Of a stretch of DNA of 64,000 bases, positions 32,835 through 44,600 are shown piece by piece. This stretch comes from Mactromeris polynyma (taxonomy: Eukaryota > Mollusca > Bivalvia > Venerida > Mactridae), in the NCBI GenBank assembly GCA_032209605.1, contig JASFXZ010000016.1, positions 3,658,001 to 3,722,000 of the forward strand, written 5' to 3'. The notes beneath the pieces are model-generated. The model ran no database searches. It had not been told where the DNA came from and was given only the letters and a program-made list of their open reading frames with translations. A program made the position numbers and the translations under genes. The number at the start of each line of letters is the position of its first letter. Positions within the stretch are counted from its first letter, which is position 1.

Positions 32835-33650
32835 TAGCGGAAATAAAAAACGCAAGTTCGGTTTTAGTTTCATAACTTTTTATGGATGAACCGAATTTAC
32901 TTTAATTTCACACGCAGTGACCTTGGTATACTGTCTCGTGTACAGTGTAGTAAATATCTGTCAAGTATGATCTCGTGCGACACAATCGCAAAAATTGTGT
33001 AACCCGGGTAGAACCACGTGGTACTGATTTGAAAACCATACGAAATCAAACTTTAAAATCATTCACATCGACTGCACAAACAATCGGACCAAAACGATTG
33101 GGAGGCAAAACAGTTCGCTTATCAGAAGTGGACAGGGGAAGAGCTATTGAGCTGCCTTTGCATGGTCATTCGCAATGTCATGTCGCCCAGCAGTTTGAGG
33201 TGCATGAAGCGACGATATCTCGCTTGCTTCAGCGCCTCAGGAAGATTGTCTGACCGTCCTAGGCCCGGACATCCACGAGTTACGACGCAACGTCAAGTTT
33301 GAAAAATACGTCTATCACACCTCCGAAACAGATTTAAGACCGCGGTGGAGACTGCAAGAGACGTGATCGGCACTCATGGATGTCGGGTGAGTCCTAGGAC
33401 GATCAGAAATCGGTTGTGGGAGGTAGGTTTAACACAACGACGTCTGTACGCTGGCCCGGCACTTACGTCCAGACGACGTGAATTAACGTCGTATGCAATG
33501 GCTGAATGCGCACGCGCCAAATTTGTTTCAGCTCACTCAGTGGTGACGTGTGCTGTTCACTGATGAATCGAGGTTTACTCTTTTCAGATCAGACAAACGA
33601 CAACGTGTGTATCAACGTTGCTATTGATCAGATTTTAGAAATAGCGTAGG
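32835..33650 (+). pseudogene. Tc1-like transposase remnant 1
   Basis: Tc1/mariner transposases cut and paste DNA with an N-terminal paired-like HTH domain and a DDE/D catalytic domain. Translated pieces, in shifting frames, give RLSEVDRGRAIEL and HVAQQFEVHEATISRL (HTH), PRPG-H-PRVTTQ (linker), RVSPRTIRNRLWEVGL (second HTH) and FTDESRFTLFRS, where Asp is the first catalytic residue (near 33560). At least two frameshifts and an internal stop break the frame, and the sequence is lost soon after the first catalytic Asp. It is a dead 5' fragment next to element C. Confidence 0.85.
32842..32847 (+). terminator. Candidate poly(A) signal for the TRIM-like gene
   Basis: AATAAA 145 bases after the TAA stop. 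It may instead belong to the end of the adjacent Tc1-like element, which appears to begin here, so use by the gene is uncertain. Confidence 0.3.
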
Positions 33651-33718
33651 CTGTCTACGTTAAAATGTCACTGTGGACATGCCAACTGGTATAGAATTTC
33701 TTTATCATATAATATATA

Positions 33719-34560
33719 CAAGAAATGGGCAATGCCCACAAACCAGGTTTTAGTACTAGTACGTAGTTATTTGTAACCAAGGCTCAATTTGTATAATGAA
33801 TACATGATGACCATCAATGCTGCAAAGGTGCCATAGGTACATGCATATACACACTCACACTTAGATATATTATATATATATGCAACAACTATACACCAAG
33901 TTTGATGTCAATACACCCACGCAAGTGACCTTGACCTTGGACGGAACGAACCCAAAAGCAATCCCCAGCGAGCTCTCGACATGTTCTTACTATACACTAA
34001 GTTTGATGTCAATATGATCAACGAAACTTAAGTTATTTGCCGGAAACAAAATTGCTAAGTTTAGAAACGGTGATCTTGACCTTTGACGTAACTATTCCAA
34101 AAGCAATCCCAAGCGAGCTCTCCACACATTCTTACCATACACCAAGTTTGATGTCAATACGATGAACGGAACTCAAGTTATTCGCTGGAAACCGAATTTC
34201 TATTTTTAGTAAAGGTGACCTTGACCTTTGACGGACCAAACCCAAAAGCAATCCAAAACGAGCTCTCCACACATTCTTACTATACACCAAGTTTGATGTC
34301 AATACGATGAATGGAACTCAAATTATTCGCCATAAACCAAATTTCTATTTTTAGTAACGGTGACCTTGACCTTTGACAGACCGAACCCAAAAGCAATCCC
34401 AAGCTAGCTTTCCACATGTTCTTACTATACACCAAGTTTGATGTCAATACGATGAACGGAACTCAAGTTATTCGCCGGAAACCACCAGTTCGACGCCCGT
34501 CCGCCGCACAACGACACACACTATTCTAATAACCTGGTTTTCTTTGAAAACCTGGTTAAT
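33719..34560. mobile_element. Tandem-repeat-cored element C, copy 1
   Basis: It begins CAAGAAATGGGCAATGCCC, containing the small palindrome GGGCAATGCCC, then ACCAGGTTTTAGTA. It ends in the hairpin AACCTGGTTTTC/GAAAACCTGGTTAAT. The core is four to five degenerate ~125-145-bp units with CACCAAGTTTGATGTCAATA and GGTGACCTTGACCTTTGACG. A second copy is at 58104-59245. No protein is encoded. Terminal hairpins with a repeat core suggest a Helitron-derived or MITE element like those described from bivalves. Confidence 0.8.
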
Positions 34561-36023
34561 AAAAGACCATTAGAAAAGTACAACCTTAAAACCATTTTAC
34601 ACCATATATATATACAATATCATAAAATTATGATCAACATATAGTTATCTTATTTTTATATAATATCACAAATTCATGCTGTATACCATGTTTTCCAAAT
34701 AACACAGTACATGCTCAACACAATATAGCATTTCTGATAATATCACTCATTTTAGAAGAAAAAATTTACATTTTACTCTTGACACTGAATTGACAATTTT
34801 AACATCTGACAGAATTTTAATTTTGTAACATCAGTCTGGATTGACATTTCATAAGATCTTTACATGAGTTACATGTGTACCACCCGATATAATTCGCATT
34901 CAGTAAAATTTGACTGAATTGACATTGATAGAATTCAAATTTTGTAATCTGATTGAATTGACATTTTAACATCAGACCGAGTTCTATTTGGACACATCTG
35001 ACCAAATTCACGATTAACACAAAGTTTTAAATTCCCTACCAGAGTACTCAGTAATATGCCGAAAAGAACAGGAATAATGCTTCGTTAAAATGTATGCAAA
35101 ATATCAAAAATCATCAACATATCAACGTTTATACGAAACAATCACAGTAAATGTTTTGAAAACGTAGCAATTACACATTACGTTCGATTTTTGTAATTGA
35201 TGTCATTAATTACAGGTAGTTTTAATTACAAAACCGAACGCTGCTCTAGTACAATACATTCTATTGGTTACTCAAAACAAATCGACCAATAAGAATTCGT
35301 TTTACAAATGATAATGGTTCAATATAAACTGTTTAAAACTATTTGTTGCAACATTCACCATCTCCTATCGATATGATGAGCTCAAGTACTATTACGCCAA
35401 GGCGGCTGCACATATCAGTACAGTATCGATATTCGCTGTATCGCCTCATCCCTAATTACTTGTGACTATTTAAAATCAAACCTCAATAGAACGAACTCGT
35501 GTTGCTCAAGTCACTGTTTTTCTATCATCAGTAAAAGTGACATTGATATTGACGACAAGGGTCCTAAGTATTATAATATTACACAAGGTTTACCACATGT
35601 ACCGACCGACGACGTACTGTAAGAGGATATATAAACGTGGTCAATAATTATTGTAGAATTAAGCTAGATATTGATACATAATCCGTTGAACGGTTGCTGG
35701 TGATTTAATTGTGTGTCATTAATGATTTCTGTAAGGAATCCGACATATTGTGATATGTACCTTGCGTGTTGTTTGATTCTATTAAGTGTTTTTTTTATTA
35801 AAGCCAAGAAAAATATTTTTTGCTGGATTTTACTGCAGGTTTGAATCCAATCAGCATAGTGGCAAGATGTTGTTGTAATACAAGAGCATTTGTCTCAGTT
35901 GAACTTAACTAGCAATAACAACCGGTAATCAGACAAAGAAATAGACAGACAATAAAGTAATATAATTATGACTAACTCAGTATAATGACAAACTGTTTAT
36001 TCCACTAACAAAATAAGTAAACA
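34561..36023. other. Non-coding region, one small inverted repeat
   Basis: AT-rich with diverged short direct repeats around 34790-35000 (GAATTGACATTTTAAC-like). Apart from the inverted repeat at 35181-35240, nothing is recognised. Confidence 0.4.
35181..35240. repeat. 60-bp inverted repeat
   Basis: CGTTCGATTTTTGTAATTGA and the terminal TTTAATTACAAAACCGAACG are near-perfect reverse complements around a 20-base loop. It could be a tiny foldback element; no duplication of the flanks was seen. Confidence 0.75.
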
Positions 36024-36286
36024 TGGGCCCGTATTCACAATGTTTTAGGACTGAATCTCAGACTTAGACTTTAAAATAGTAAATTTTCATTTTTTTTTCT
36101 ACATTTTTTGTTACACAATATATTTTTATAAAACATGGCAAAAGTGTAGAGTTAGTTACAAGAAATATTCAGGCAAAAATTTATCCGTTTAAATATAATG
36201 AAAATGAAATGCTTGCAAATTTAATTTTTGCAATTTAAAGTCTAAGTCTGAGATTAAGTCTTAAAACGTTTGTGAATACGGGCCCA
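36024..36286. mobile_element. 263-bp MITE with ~50-bp terminal inverted repeats
   Basis: The left end TGGGCCCGTATTCACAA and the right end TTGTGAATACGGGCCCA are exact reverse complements. Pairing continues inward through AATCTCAGACTTAGACTTTA with few mismatches. The interior is AT-rich without an ORF. Confidence 0.9.
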
Positions 36287-36520
36287 GGTGAAAAACTAAA
36301 TTGAACAATAGAAATCCAAATTAATGAATCAAATAACATCAAACGGTTGAATTACAACTCTATACAACACAACTACTTGGTAGTGTTGTTCTTTAAAATG
36401 TTAACATTGTTAATTCAGGATATTTGTTTAAATATGATGAACGAAAAACTTCAGATTCACAGATACTACTTGCATTTGCAAATTACATTCCTTCATGTAT
36501 AGAAATATGATTTTAATTCG

Positions 36521-36570
36521 TCTTGAACAAAGACCTAGATACCATTTAGGTATTTAGGTCTTTGTCTTGA
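36521..36570. repeat. Short imperfect hairpin
   Basis: AACAAAGACCTAGATACC pairs with GGTATTTAGGTCTTTGTC around a five-base loop with one mismatch. It resembles the hairpin at 4215-4244 in its GACCTA..TAGGTC core. Confidence 0.65.
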
Positions 36571-37320
36571 ATAATAAAAACTAATAATGAGTTAAACGAT
36601 TCTTTTGATATTCTTCTCAAGTCCTTGATCAAACTGAAATGTTTTAATATAGTATCACTAAAGATTATATGGATGTAGGAGTGTCACCGACAGATAAGAA
36701 TTTTGCGATATCGATACAATTCAAGACACCTCATTGGTTTACCGATTGTTAGTCACTGGGCGTTTAGTCCAAACTTATTTTCCATTGTCATCATGCGGCT
36801 AGGATTACAGACTTTGTTGCAAGCGTCTAAAACAGGCGAGCGGAACATTCTGGAAGAAAATAAGCGTGAAAACACCATTTCTGATTTTTAATTCGTGATT
36901 TTCTACTTTTATACAAATACCAGCACATCGATTTATCGATATGTTCAGACTCGGCCGTCAGTGACATCCCTACTATCATGCATAAAATATATTTTTTTTT
37001 AATTTGCTAATGGATCACCTGATCTATAATAAACACGTATATTTACATATTATATCAAACAAGTACACTCATACTGTATTCATACAACTGGTAACATCCA
37101 GTCAACAGCAGATTTATTTTGTCAATTGGTGTGCAAGAAAATTATTAAGATGTAAATATAGAACAGTTGCACATACATTTACACAAAATATTAGCCACAT
37201 AAACTAAGATGAATACACTATCGATTACATTCTACTCTCTCCCAGGAACGGTACTTTTTCTCACAATAAGTTCAGTGTAAAATAGTTTTATTACATAAGA
37301 ATAATTGCAATTAAAAAAGG

Positions 37321-37795
37321 GCACACCTTTACATAGTTTTATGTGCGAAGTAAATCCCTTTAAAATGTATCAGTGCTAAGATGGGCAAAATATATCAGGG
37401 CACGCCTTCAAACAATCTACTGTACAAAGTAAATCCCTTTAAAATATATATCAGTGCAAAGATGGGTAAAATAGATGAGGGCACGCCTTCATACAATCTA
37501 CTGTACAAAGTAAATCCCTTTAAAATATATATCAGTGCAAAGATGGGTAAAATAGATGAGGGCACGCCTTCATACAATCTACTGTACAAAGTAAATCCCT
37601 TTATAAATATATATTCGTTCCAAGGTAGGTAAAACATATCAGAGCACGCCTTCGTCGTAACAATCGATTGTACAAAGTAAATCCCTTTAAAATATATATC
37701 AGTGACGCGATAGGTTAAACATATCGGGGCACGAATTCATACAATCTTTTGTACAAAGTAAATCTCTTTAAAATATATTAGCGACAAGATAGTAT
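37321..37795. repeat. 81-bp minisatellite, ~6 copies
   Basis: Units start with GTAAATCCCTTTAAAATAT at 37350, 37429, 37510, 37591, 37677 and 37758, so the period is 79-86 bp and exactly 81 in the centre. Each unit holds GGGCACGCCTTCATACAATC. Because 81 is a multiple of three, both strands stay open for about 80 codons (37381-37637); this is not a gene. Confidence 0.9.
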
Positions 37796-38318
37796 TTAAA
37801 TTGATGTACGTGGTGAGACAACACAATTCTACGACAATGGAAATCTTAAGTCTAAAGATAAAAAAGGACTATCACTGAATCAACACATCATAAGTTAATC
37901 AATTTCAGGATGTAACAATTAAAATGGATGTGTAAGCCAGTAGTATATCATTACACAGTCCTACGCCCAGAGTTAATCTGCTTATTCTGCGTTGCCCATT
38001 AAGTGAATATATACATCATAAAAAGGAAGAGGAGCCGGAAAAGCCTCATACAAAACGCACCGCTACCCCAAACACACAAGGAGACATGAAAAAATGCATA
38101 CAAGTATAAAAACGACAGCTTAACATATCCAAATCAGTGCAAGTTTCAAGTACGCATGTAGTATATCAAATAAAAATAAGTGTGTTGTATGAATGACATG
38201 CATATTTACATTTCACTATGTAATGAACATGCATGTGCTCTGGCTAAAGTATGATTTTCCTTCAATGACATGACAATAAACCATAACAAACTCTACACAG
38301 CACATGAAATAATAAAAT

Positions 38319-38490
38319 ACAGTAAAACCTCACTTAATGACCACCTCGATAATAAGGTCACCTCATACTTAAGAACACGATTTTCAGGTCCAGTTTTGCT
38401 CTTTATTCAACCTCAGTATAAAGACCACCTCAATATTAAGACCAGTGTTCCATAGTCTCAAGGGGGGTCTTATTATTGAGGTTTTACTGT
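38319..38490. mobile_element. Foldback element family A, copy 4
   Basis: ACAGTAAAACCTCACTTAATG at the left pairs with TTATTGAGGTTTTACTGT at the right. The interior again carries GACCACCTC and AATATTAAGACC blocks. Confidence 0.85.
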
Positions 38491-40372
38491 TTACCTAAAG
38501 ACAACATACGACTCTCAGTAATAATGAAACAAAACTGTAAAGTAACACAACGATTGATCATTGATCATCAATTAAAACAACGAGGATCCAGTCAAACAAA
38601 ATCACCTAATTGTAGGAAAACAGACATGCAAAATATCGCGATGTGCTTCCAGATCATGTATCAGATACAAGTTGAATTGTATTTATCTCTTAAAAGCAAT
38701 TCATTTTAGTATCTACTTAACGCATAATCAACAAATATCGTACATTAAAAAGTAAACTATGCAGTAGACTTTAAATCTTTTGTTGTTTGTTGTGACACAT
38801 TGTCACCAAATATATTTATATATTACACGAACAACAATCAACAGAAGAATTAAAGGCAAAAAAAACATGTGATACAACTTTTATACAAACAAAAGCAATA
38901 GACAAAATATAAGTATAACAATTTTACCGTGTATGTGTTATCACAATAAAATACATATAAAACAATCAGAATCAACAAAAACAACAAGTACATGAAAAAT
39001 CAAACTTGCAAAAAAATAAATCAAGAAGTCGAGCGAAAAATGCTAAAGACCACATCCACCAAAAAGGCACAAGGTGACACAGAAATGTGTACAAGTACAC
39101 AAATACGAAGTGTAACTGTCAACATCAAACAGTGAAACACTGAATGCATGAGATGCATAAAATTGCTTTACATTGTAAATGACTAATCACACAGATTTAG
39201 AAACTAACTAAGCGCACCATGCACAAACTTTTCTACTTGATTGTAAACCAAAGAGCACACAAAGAGCAGGAAGATTAATTAAGCGTATAATAATAACAAA
39301 AATCAGAACAACAATAAACATACAGTGTCATCAAATGCTATAATAATGCTTTGTAAATCCCATCACTACAATACAATACAAGTTTACAAATCATAACTGC
39401 AATTGAAAACATAAACATTTGTACAAATAACACAATAAGTTCTAATTTTACAACTACTTTTCAACACATAAATTTAATGTAACATATCAAAAACACCATG
39501 ATTGTAAATGCTGTATGTCTTAATGTATCTGTGCCAATATAGGGTTACTTGCACAAGGTGTTCATACATCGTAATTAAATAATCAACTCGTATAATATTT
39601 AATAACATGGAACCAAACCAAACTAATCGGGTCTACTTTGCTAGATCAATTGTTTACAACATATGATTTCACATGCAACAATGCTTTGATATGCACATGC
39701 TTTAACACATCACAATGATTAGAACAAATTCTTTTTCTCAAATTATAATATTATAGTAACAAATATGTATGTACATATACCATCAAATCTAAACAAGTAA
39801 TATTCTGAAATATTTATCTTATTTCAACACACGATCATTGAAATTAATTTGAATGACACCTAGCAGCCAATCTCCTTAGCACTTGGTGGGGTAACAAAAT
39901 GAAATGAACGAGTTTTTTAAGGTGAAGCATTTGATTCAAAACGTCAATCATTACTTCCTTTATTAACAAAATTATATTATGTATATACTAGGCTCTAAGT
40001 CCCTTTCTTATCCTACATTTAGTTTCGGTAGGACATAGTCATAAGGGAATTTAGTTCGCCTCTTCTTGATGATGTTCAATATCAGTCATGAAGTTTTACA
40101 TACATGTATTTTCTAGAATGTTATTGTTGTATTTTGCTTGTGACTGTGTATGTGTATTTATAAACTGTTTGTGACTACCGTTTACCTGTTTATAATGTTT
40201 ACTATGTATGTTATACAATGTAGTCGCATGGGTTTATGACCTTCTTGATTTGAAAACTAAAACTTAACTTAAACTTAACTTGACATTCGTGAAGGCTAAG
40301 AGGACTATTAGCCTAACAAGTTTGTGACAATATTTTACACTTCATCGCCATACATCTTGATGCTTGCAAGGT
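38491..40372. other. Non-coding region; likely 3' UTR of the sacsin-like gene at its right end
   Basis: A-rich sequence without a supported gene. On the minus strand it directly follows the sacsin-like stop at 40373. A minus-strand AATAAA lies at 39959-39964, about 410 bases downstream, and is a possible poly(A) signal among several. Confidence 0.35.
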
Positions 40373-41670
40373 CTATGAGATGTAATCGCTAACCAGCTGT
40401 AGCATTTCTCTGGTAATATTTAAAGCATATTGAGCGTCTTCCTTGCTCAACATATCTGAAGGTATTTGCGGTCGGGAAAGAGAATCTGGTATTGTTAGTC
40501 TTGAGTGATTACCTATTCTTCTAGCTAGACGTTGCGCCTGAAAATAGTGTTTAAAATAAGCATGATAATAATCTAAAATATGAATGAAATAAGTATAAGT
40601 AAAATTGTACATCAGTATAGTGCATGTTTAAGCGCAGTAATTTTGTAACTGCATCAGAATTGGAAAAACAGTATTTTAAGAATGATTCCTATACATAAAA
40701 CGAAAATATTACATTAAATAATGGATGTCTTTTCTGTTAGATTACTTCTCGTGTTTCATGATCGTGACACATAACGAAAGAAAACCACTTTATTTAACTG
40801 GTGTTAATTGATAAAATGCCATTACCAGTTCTGCCATTTCTGGAGTAGCAGCCTGTATATCCGTGATATCTAAATCTCTGTCAGTAGGTACCTCATCCAC
40901 ATTGCGGAAAAACAGAGCAGACAGTAGACCATTTTCACATGCCTAACACAAACAGAAAAATATAAATGTTGTTGCAATTTAATATTGACGAAATTAATAT
41001 TGCGTTATTCTAAAGATTATTTACCAAGCACAAACTGAATAGCATGTTAAAGTTAAAAGTAGAGGGTGATGATGTAATTAGTATCGGAATAAGCCCCCGA
41101 TGCTTAAGGAGAGTAGTTAATATTATAAAATCGAATGACTTGTAACAAACCTTAAGACACAATTATATAACACCCTTTCTAAAATAAGAGTGCACCAGTT
41201 CCGCCTATTCACCTTGCACTCTATTACATCTACGTCACAAGAATGTGACAATAAATTCTACACAGGGAAGTTGACGATGGTATTTACTATATTTACCTAT
41301 ATAGAGAATATTATTAAGAGCTTTGGCTCAATCCCGACTCCCGTTAAAATCTAATCTCATTAAAGTTTCAATAAATGATCTATAAGCAACATTAATATGA
41401 GTAACCACAAGGAATACAGTTTAAGGAAATACGTATCATATTTTGACTGTAATGCGTTTTGAAAGTTTTAATTTTCTAAATTGTTAGACATCGAACATTT
41501 AGTAAGATAATGAAAATATGATTAAATACGTACATGAAGGCATATATTGCAAATCCAGTTAAAGCTTTTAGTGGCTTCAACGACAGAAAAACACGAATCT
41601 GCTGTATGAAAGTCATGTGTGGCTTGACGGAACCATCGCTTTGCTTCAGGAATATCTTGTTTTTTGGCGA
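40373..41670 (-). other. HEPN domain of the sacsin-like protein, split by two introns
   Basis: The domain starts with [18 protein letters not shown] in the giant exon, continues in 40942-40826 ([12 protein letters not shown]) and ends in 40537-40373 (AQRLARRIG, then [17 protein letters not shown]). HEPN is the known C-terminal dimerisation and nucleotide-binding domain of sacsin. To my knowledge vertebrate SACS encodes it within the giant last exon, so the two introns here differ. Confidence 0.85.
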
Positions 41671-44600
41671 CTGTGCGACTGGAGTGAGAATATGGACCAC
41701 TTCTTTGAGACCTGCTATACTCTTCATAGTTGTCATAATAAGCACTTGCATGTGCTTTAGCTCTTCTGTTCACATTATCAAAGAAGTCTGCCGACGATCG
41801 AGAGAAGCTTGATGGACCTCGTGACATTTCCTCATTGACATCATCAACAATAATTTCGCCGTTTTCAAGGCGACTTATGATTATCTTTATGTATTTGAAA
41901 ACTTCGGTACAGTACTTTTCATTTCCTCGATTTTTGTCTGGATGCCACTTCAACATAATTCTACGAACAATTCGTTTTCTATCACTTTCCGGGAGTTTCC
42001 AAGCTTCCATTAACTCTTTTTTTAAAAGTTTGCATTGATCGTCAAAAGCCATGCTTTGCTCAGGAACAGCTTCAACGCGTTCGAGTTCTAGACTTGAGCT
42101 TATCATTCTACGAACGAATCTATAAAGCCTGAATATTGGTACTTGTTCCAGAGGTGTCCCATTCCTTGTATTTACTGAATAAACAATTGCCATATTGCCA
42201 CTTAAGTTTGGATTTTGAAATTCAGGTCTAGATTCGACTCCAAAAATTTTGACATAAATAAATAAAGTTGAGTTCTCATCATCGGGTACATCGTCAAGCT
42301 CCATTGCCACTTCCTCGTATTCATGGGGTCTGAAGGGGATTATACCTTGTTCAAGGAAAGGAATAAAATTTGCCTCTACATAGGTTCCAGCTCTCGGAAA
42401 ATAGTCCCGCCGGATAGTATGTGACGAATCGTGTGAACTTATGTGATTTTGATCAAGTATTTCATGAAGCCTCTGAGGTGAGTTGATACAGTGCACCAAT
42501 GACGCAATGTGCATGGATGACTGAGGATCAAGGCGGTATGCTGTGCACATTTGAATTAAATTAACCAATCCGTGTGAATGCAAACTAGTATCAATGCGAT
42601 GCCTCCCACCACTGTCCATGAAGAAAAACGCACAAGGTAATTGCAAGTCATTCGCACTTCGCTGTATGTGATATGGTATTTCTTTTTCAGAGCCGTTCAC
42701 ATTGTTTCCGCGACACTTCAAAGTAGTCCTCAATGCATGCATTGCGACAACTCTGACATCACCTAAGCGTTCAGCTATGTAAGCTTCAAAAACAGGACAT
42801 TCATATTCTGCATCAGTGTGCCTTACTGAAGACTGGTGCTTCAATAAACGACACAGTGCCGTGACCAATTCAGTCGAATATAGAAATGTTTTAATAGTTT
42901 GTGCTTGAATACTATCTCTGAATTCTTGGTTATCATTGTTTAAGAAGCACAGCTCCTCTGTTATGATATTTGTTAAAAAAATTGGCCTCAACCGTTCCGG
43001 CCATTTCGAAAATATTTGTTCTAACTTATATGTTTGTATATCTAGAAAACAATGAACTGCAAGTAGATCAAATTCAACTAAGCCATGTAGGCGATATTCA
43101 TGCGAGGCATTGTTGGAGAAAGTAATTTCAGATGATCTTTTCAGACACATTTGATCACTTGGGAGAAAAATCACGTCAACTTCATCCAAACTTTGGTCTT
43201 TTTCAACATTAAGCGATAGTAATCCCTTCAATGCTATTTTAACAGTTCTTCTTTCAGGGAGACTCATGACATTATCTCCACATACTGATTGTACTTTTCC
43301 AAGAATGTTTGCGTAATGATAACATTTGCATGTTTGCTCGCAGCCAACTAACTCGAACAATTGATGGTATTGGCCGTAGTATGTAGGTGCTCGGTATATG
43401 TATGGTTTAATCTCGGAATCAGCATTTAAATTTATCACAATTTGACTTGTTGGTACCATATCATTTTCTTCCGGTAGATGAATGAATGGACAATCGTCTA
43501 ACTTATTACGAAGGTCATTTTGACTAAAACTGTTGAAAAATTCATAGAAGCAGGACATTTGCTTTTTCACAATACTGGCATCCATGTCTTTAACATTCAT
43601 TTTCAGATATTGACATACATTTGTACAGTGCAGTAAGACACTTGAGAGGAGAGGTTCTTCTAAGATCTCTAGACTGCATCTCACGCTTGTTGTAATTTGG
43701 TCCACAACATCACAAGCAATAAGGCTTGAGGATGACCAACATAGTTCCGCCTTTGATGATGAAATGGAGTCTTTGAAACAAATAAGATATCTCCTGTTAT
43801 TCAACGGCGTAGCGATGTCTGATCTTCTTGTGTCAACACAAAATGGCACGATGAACCTAATAGACTTCAGACATGATAATGTTTTTTCATTCCAAACGTT
43901 CTTTGTAAAGCATGACAGAAGTGCTTCCGACTTCACCTGGATTTCTTCGTCAATTGCATTATGTCCTTGAATTTCAATTTTCCTAGCAAAATCTAGCAAT
44001 AAGTCATTATCTACTGTACGAATGAGTCCTAATTTGTCGAGAAATGGAGACCACTCATCAGTCAAAAACTCTCTAGGAATAAAATTGTTGTCGCTAAGCA
44101 TACGTTCAAATACTGGATTGTCTGGATCATAAAGATCATTCACTGTTCGTAGAACGCCGTTCACTGGAATGAAAGGAATGCTTTTTAAAGCGTCGTATAT
44201 CTTTTTCTGTTTCGTTTTTGTTTGAGCATACATACCCCTCAGTTTATCCCTCAGAAATTTTATGTGAGTAAGGAGGCATGTTGTTGGCAAGGCATGAATA
44301 TTTGGTAAAATTTCCTCACCATAAATCTGAAGTATATCCGTCATTTGCAGATTCAAATATTGGTGCAACTTTGTAAGAGAATCGTTTTCTTGCAACAATG
44401 TTATTGTACACTGATCAGCCAATTGTTGAATTCCATCCATAGGCATATCTTTCGGTACAATCAGTACTTTTTCATGTACACCAATAGCTGTCATAGTGCC
44501 TTGCTGTGTTACATAAAATGGTAGTTGTCTTAAATCAGAACTAAGATTTGAATCTTTCTGTTTTAAAGTTTCCAAGTGCCTCAAAAAGAAAGCTAGAACC

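Noticed and set aside
37381..37637. Repeat-containing ORFs on both strands
   Set aside because: They are the 81-bp minisatellite read in frame; both strands are open for the same reason.
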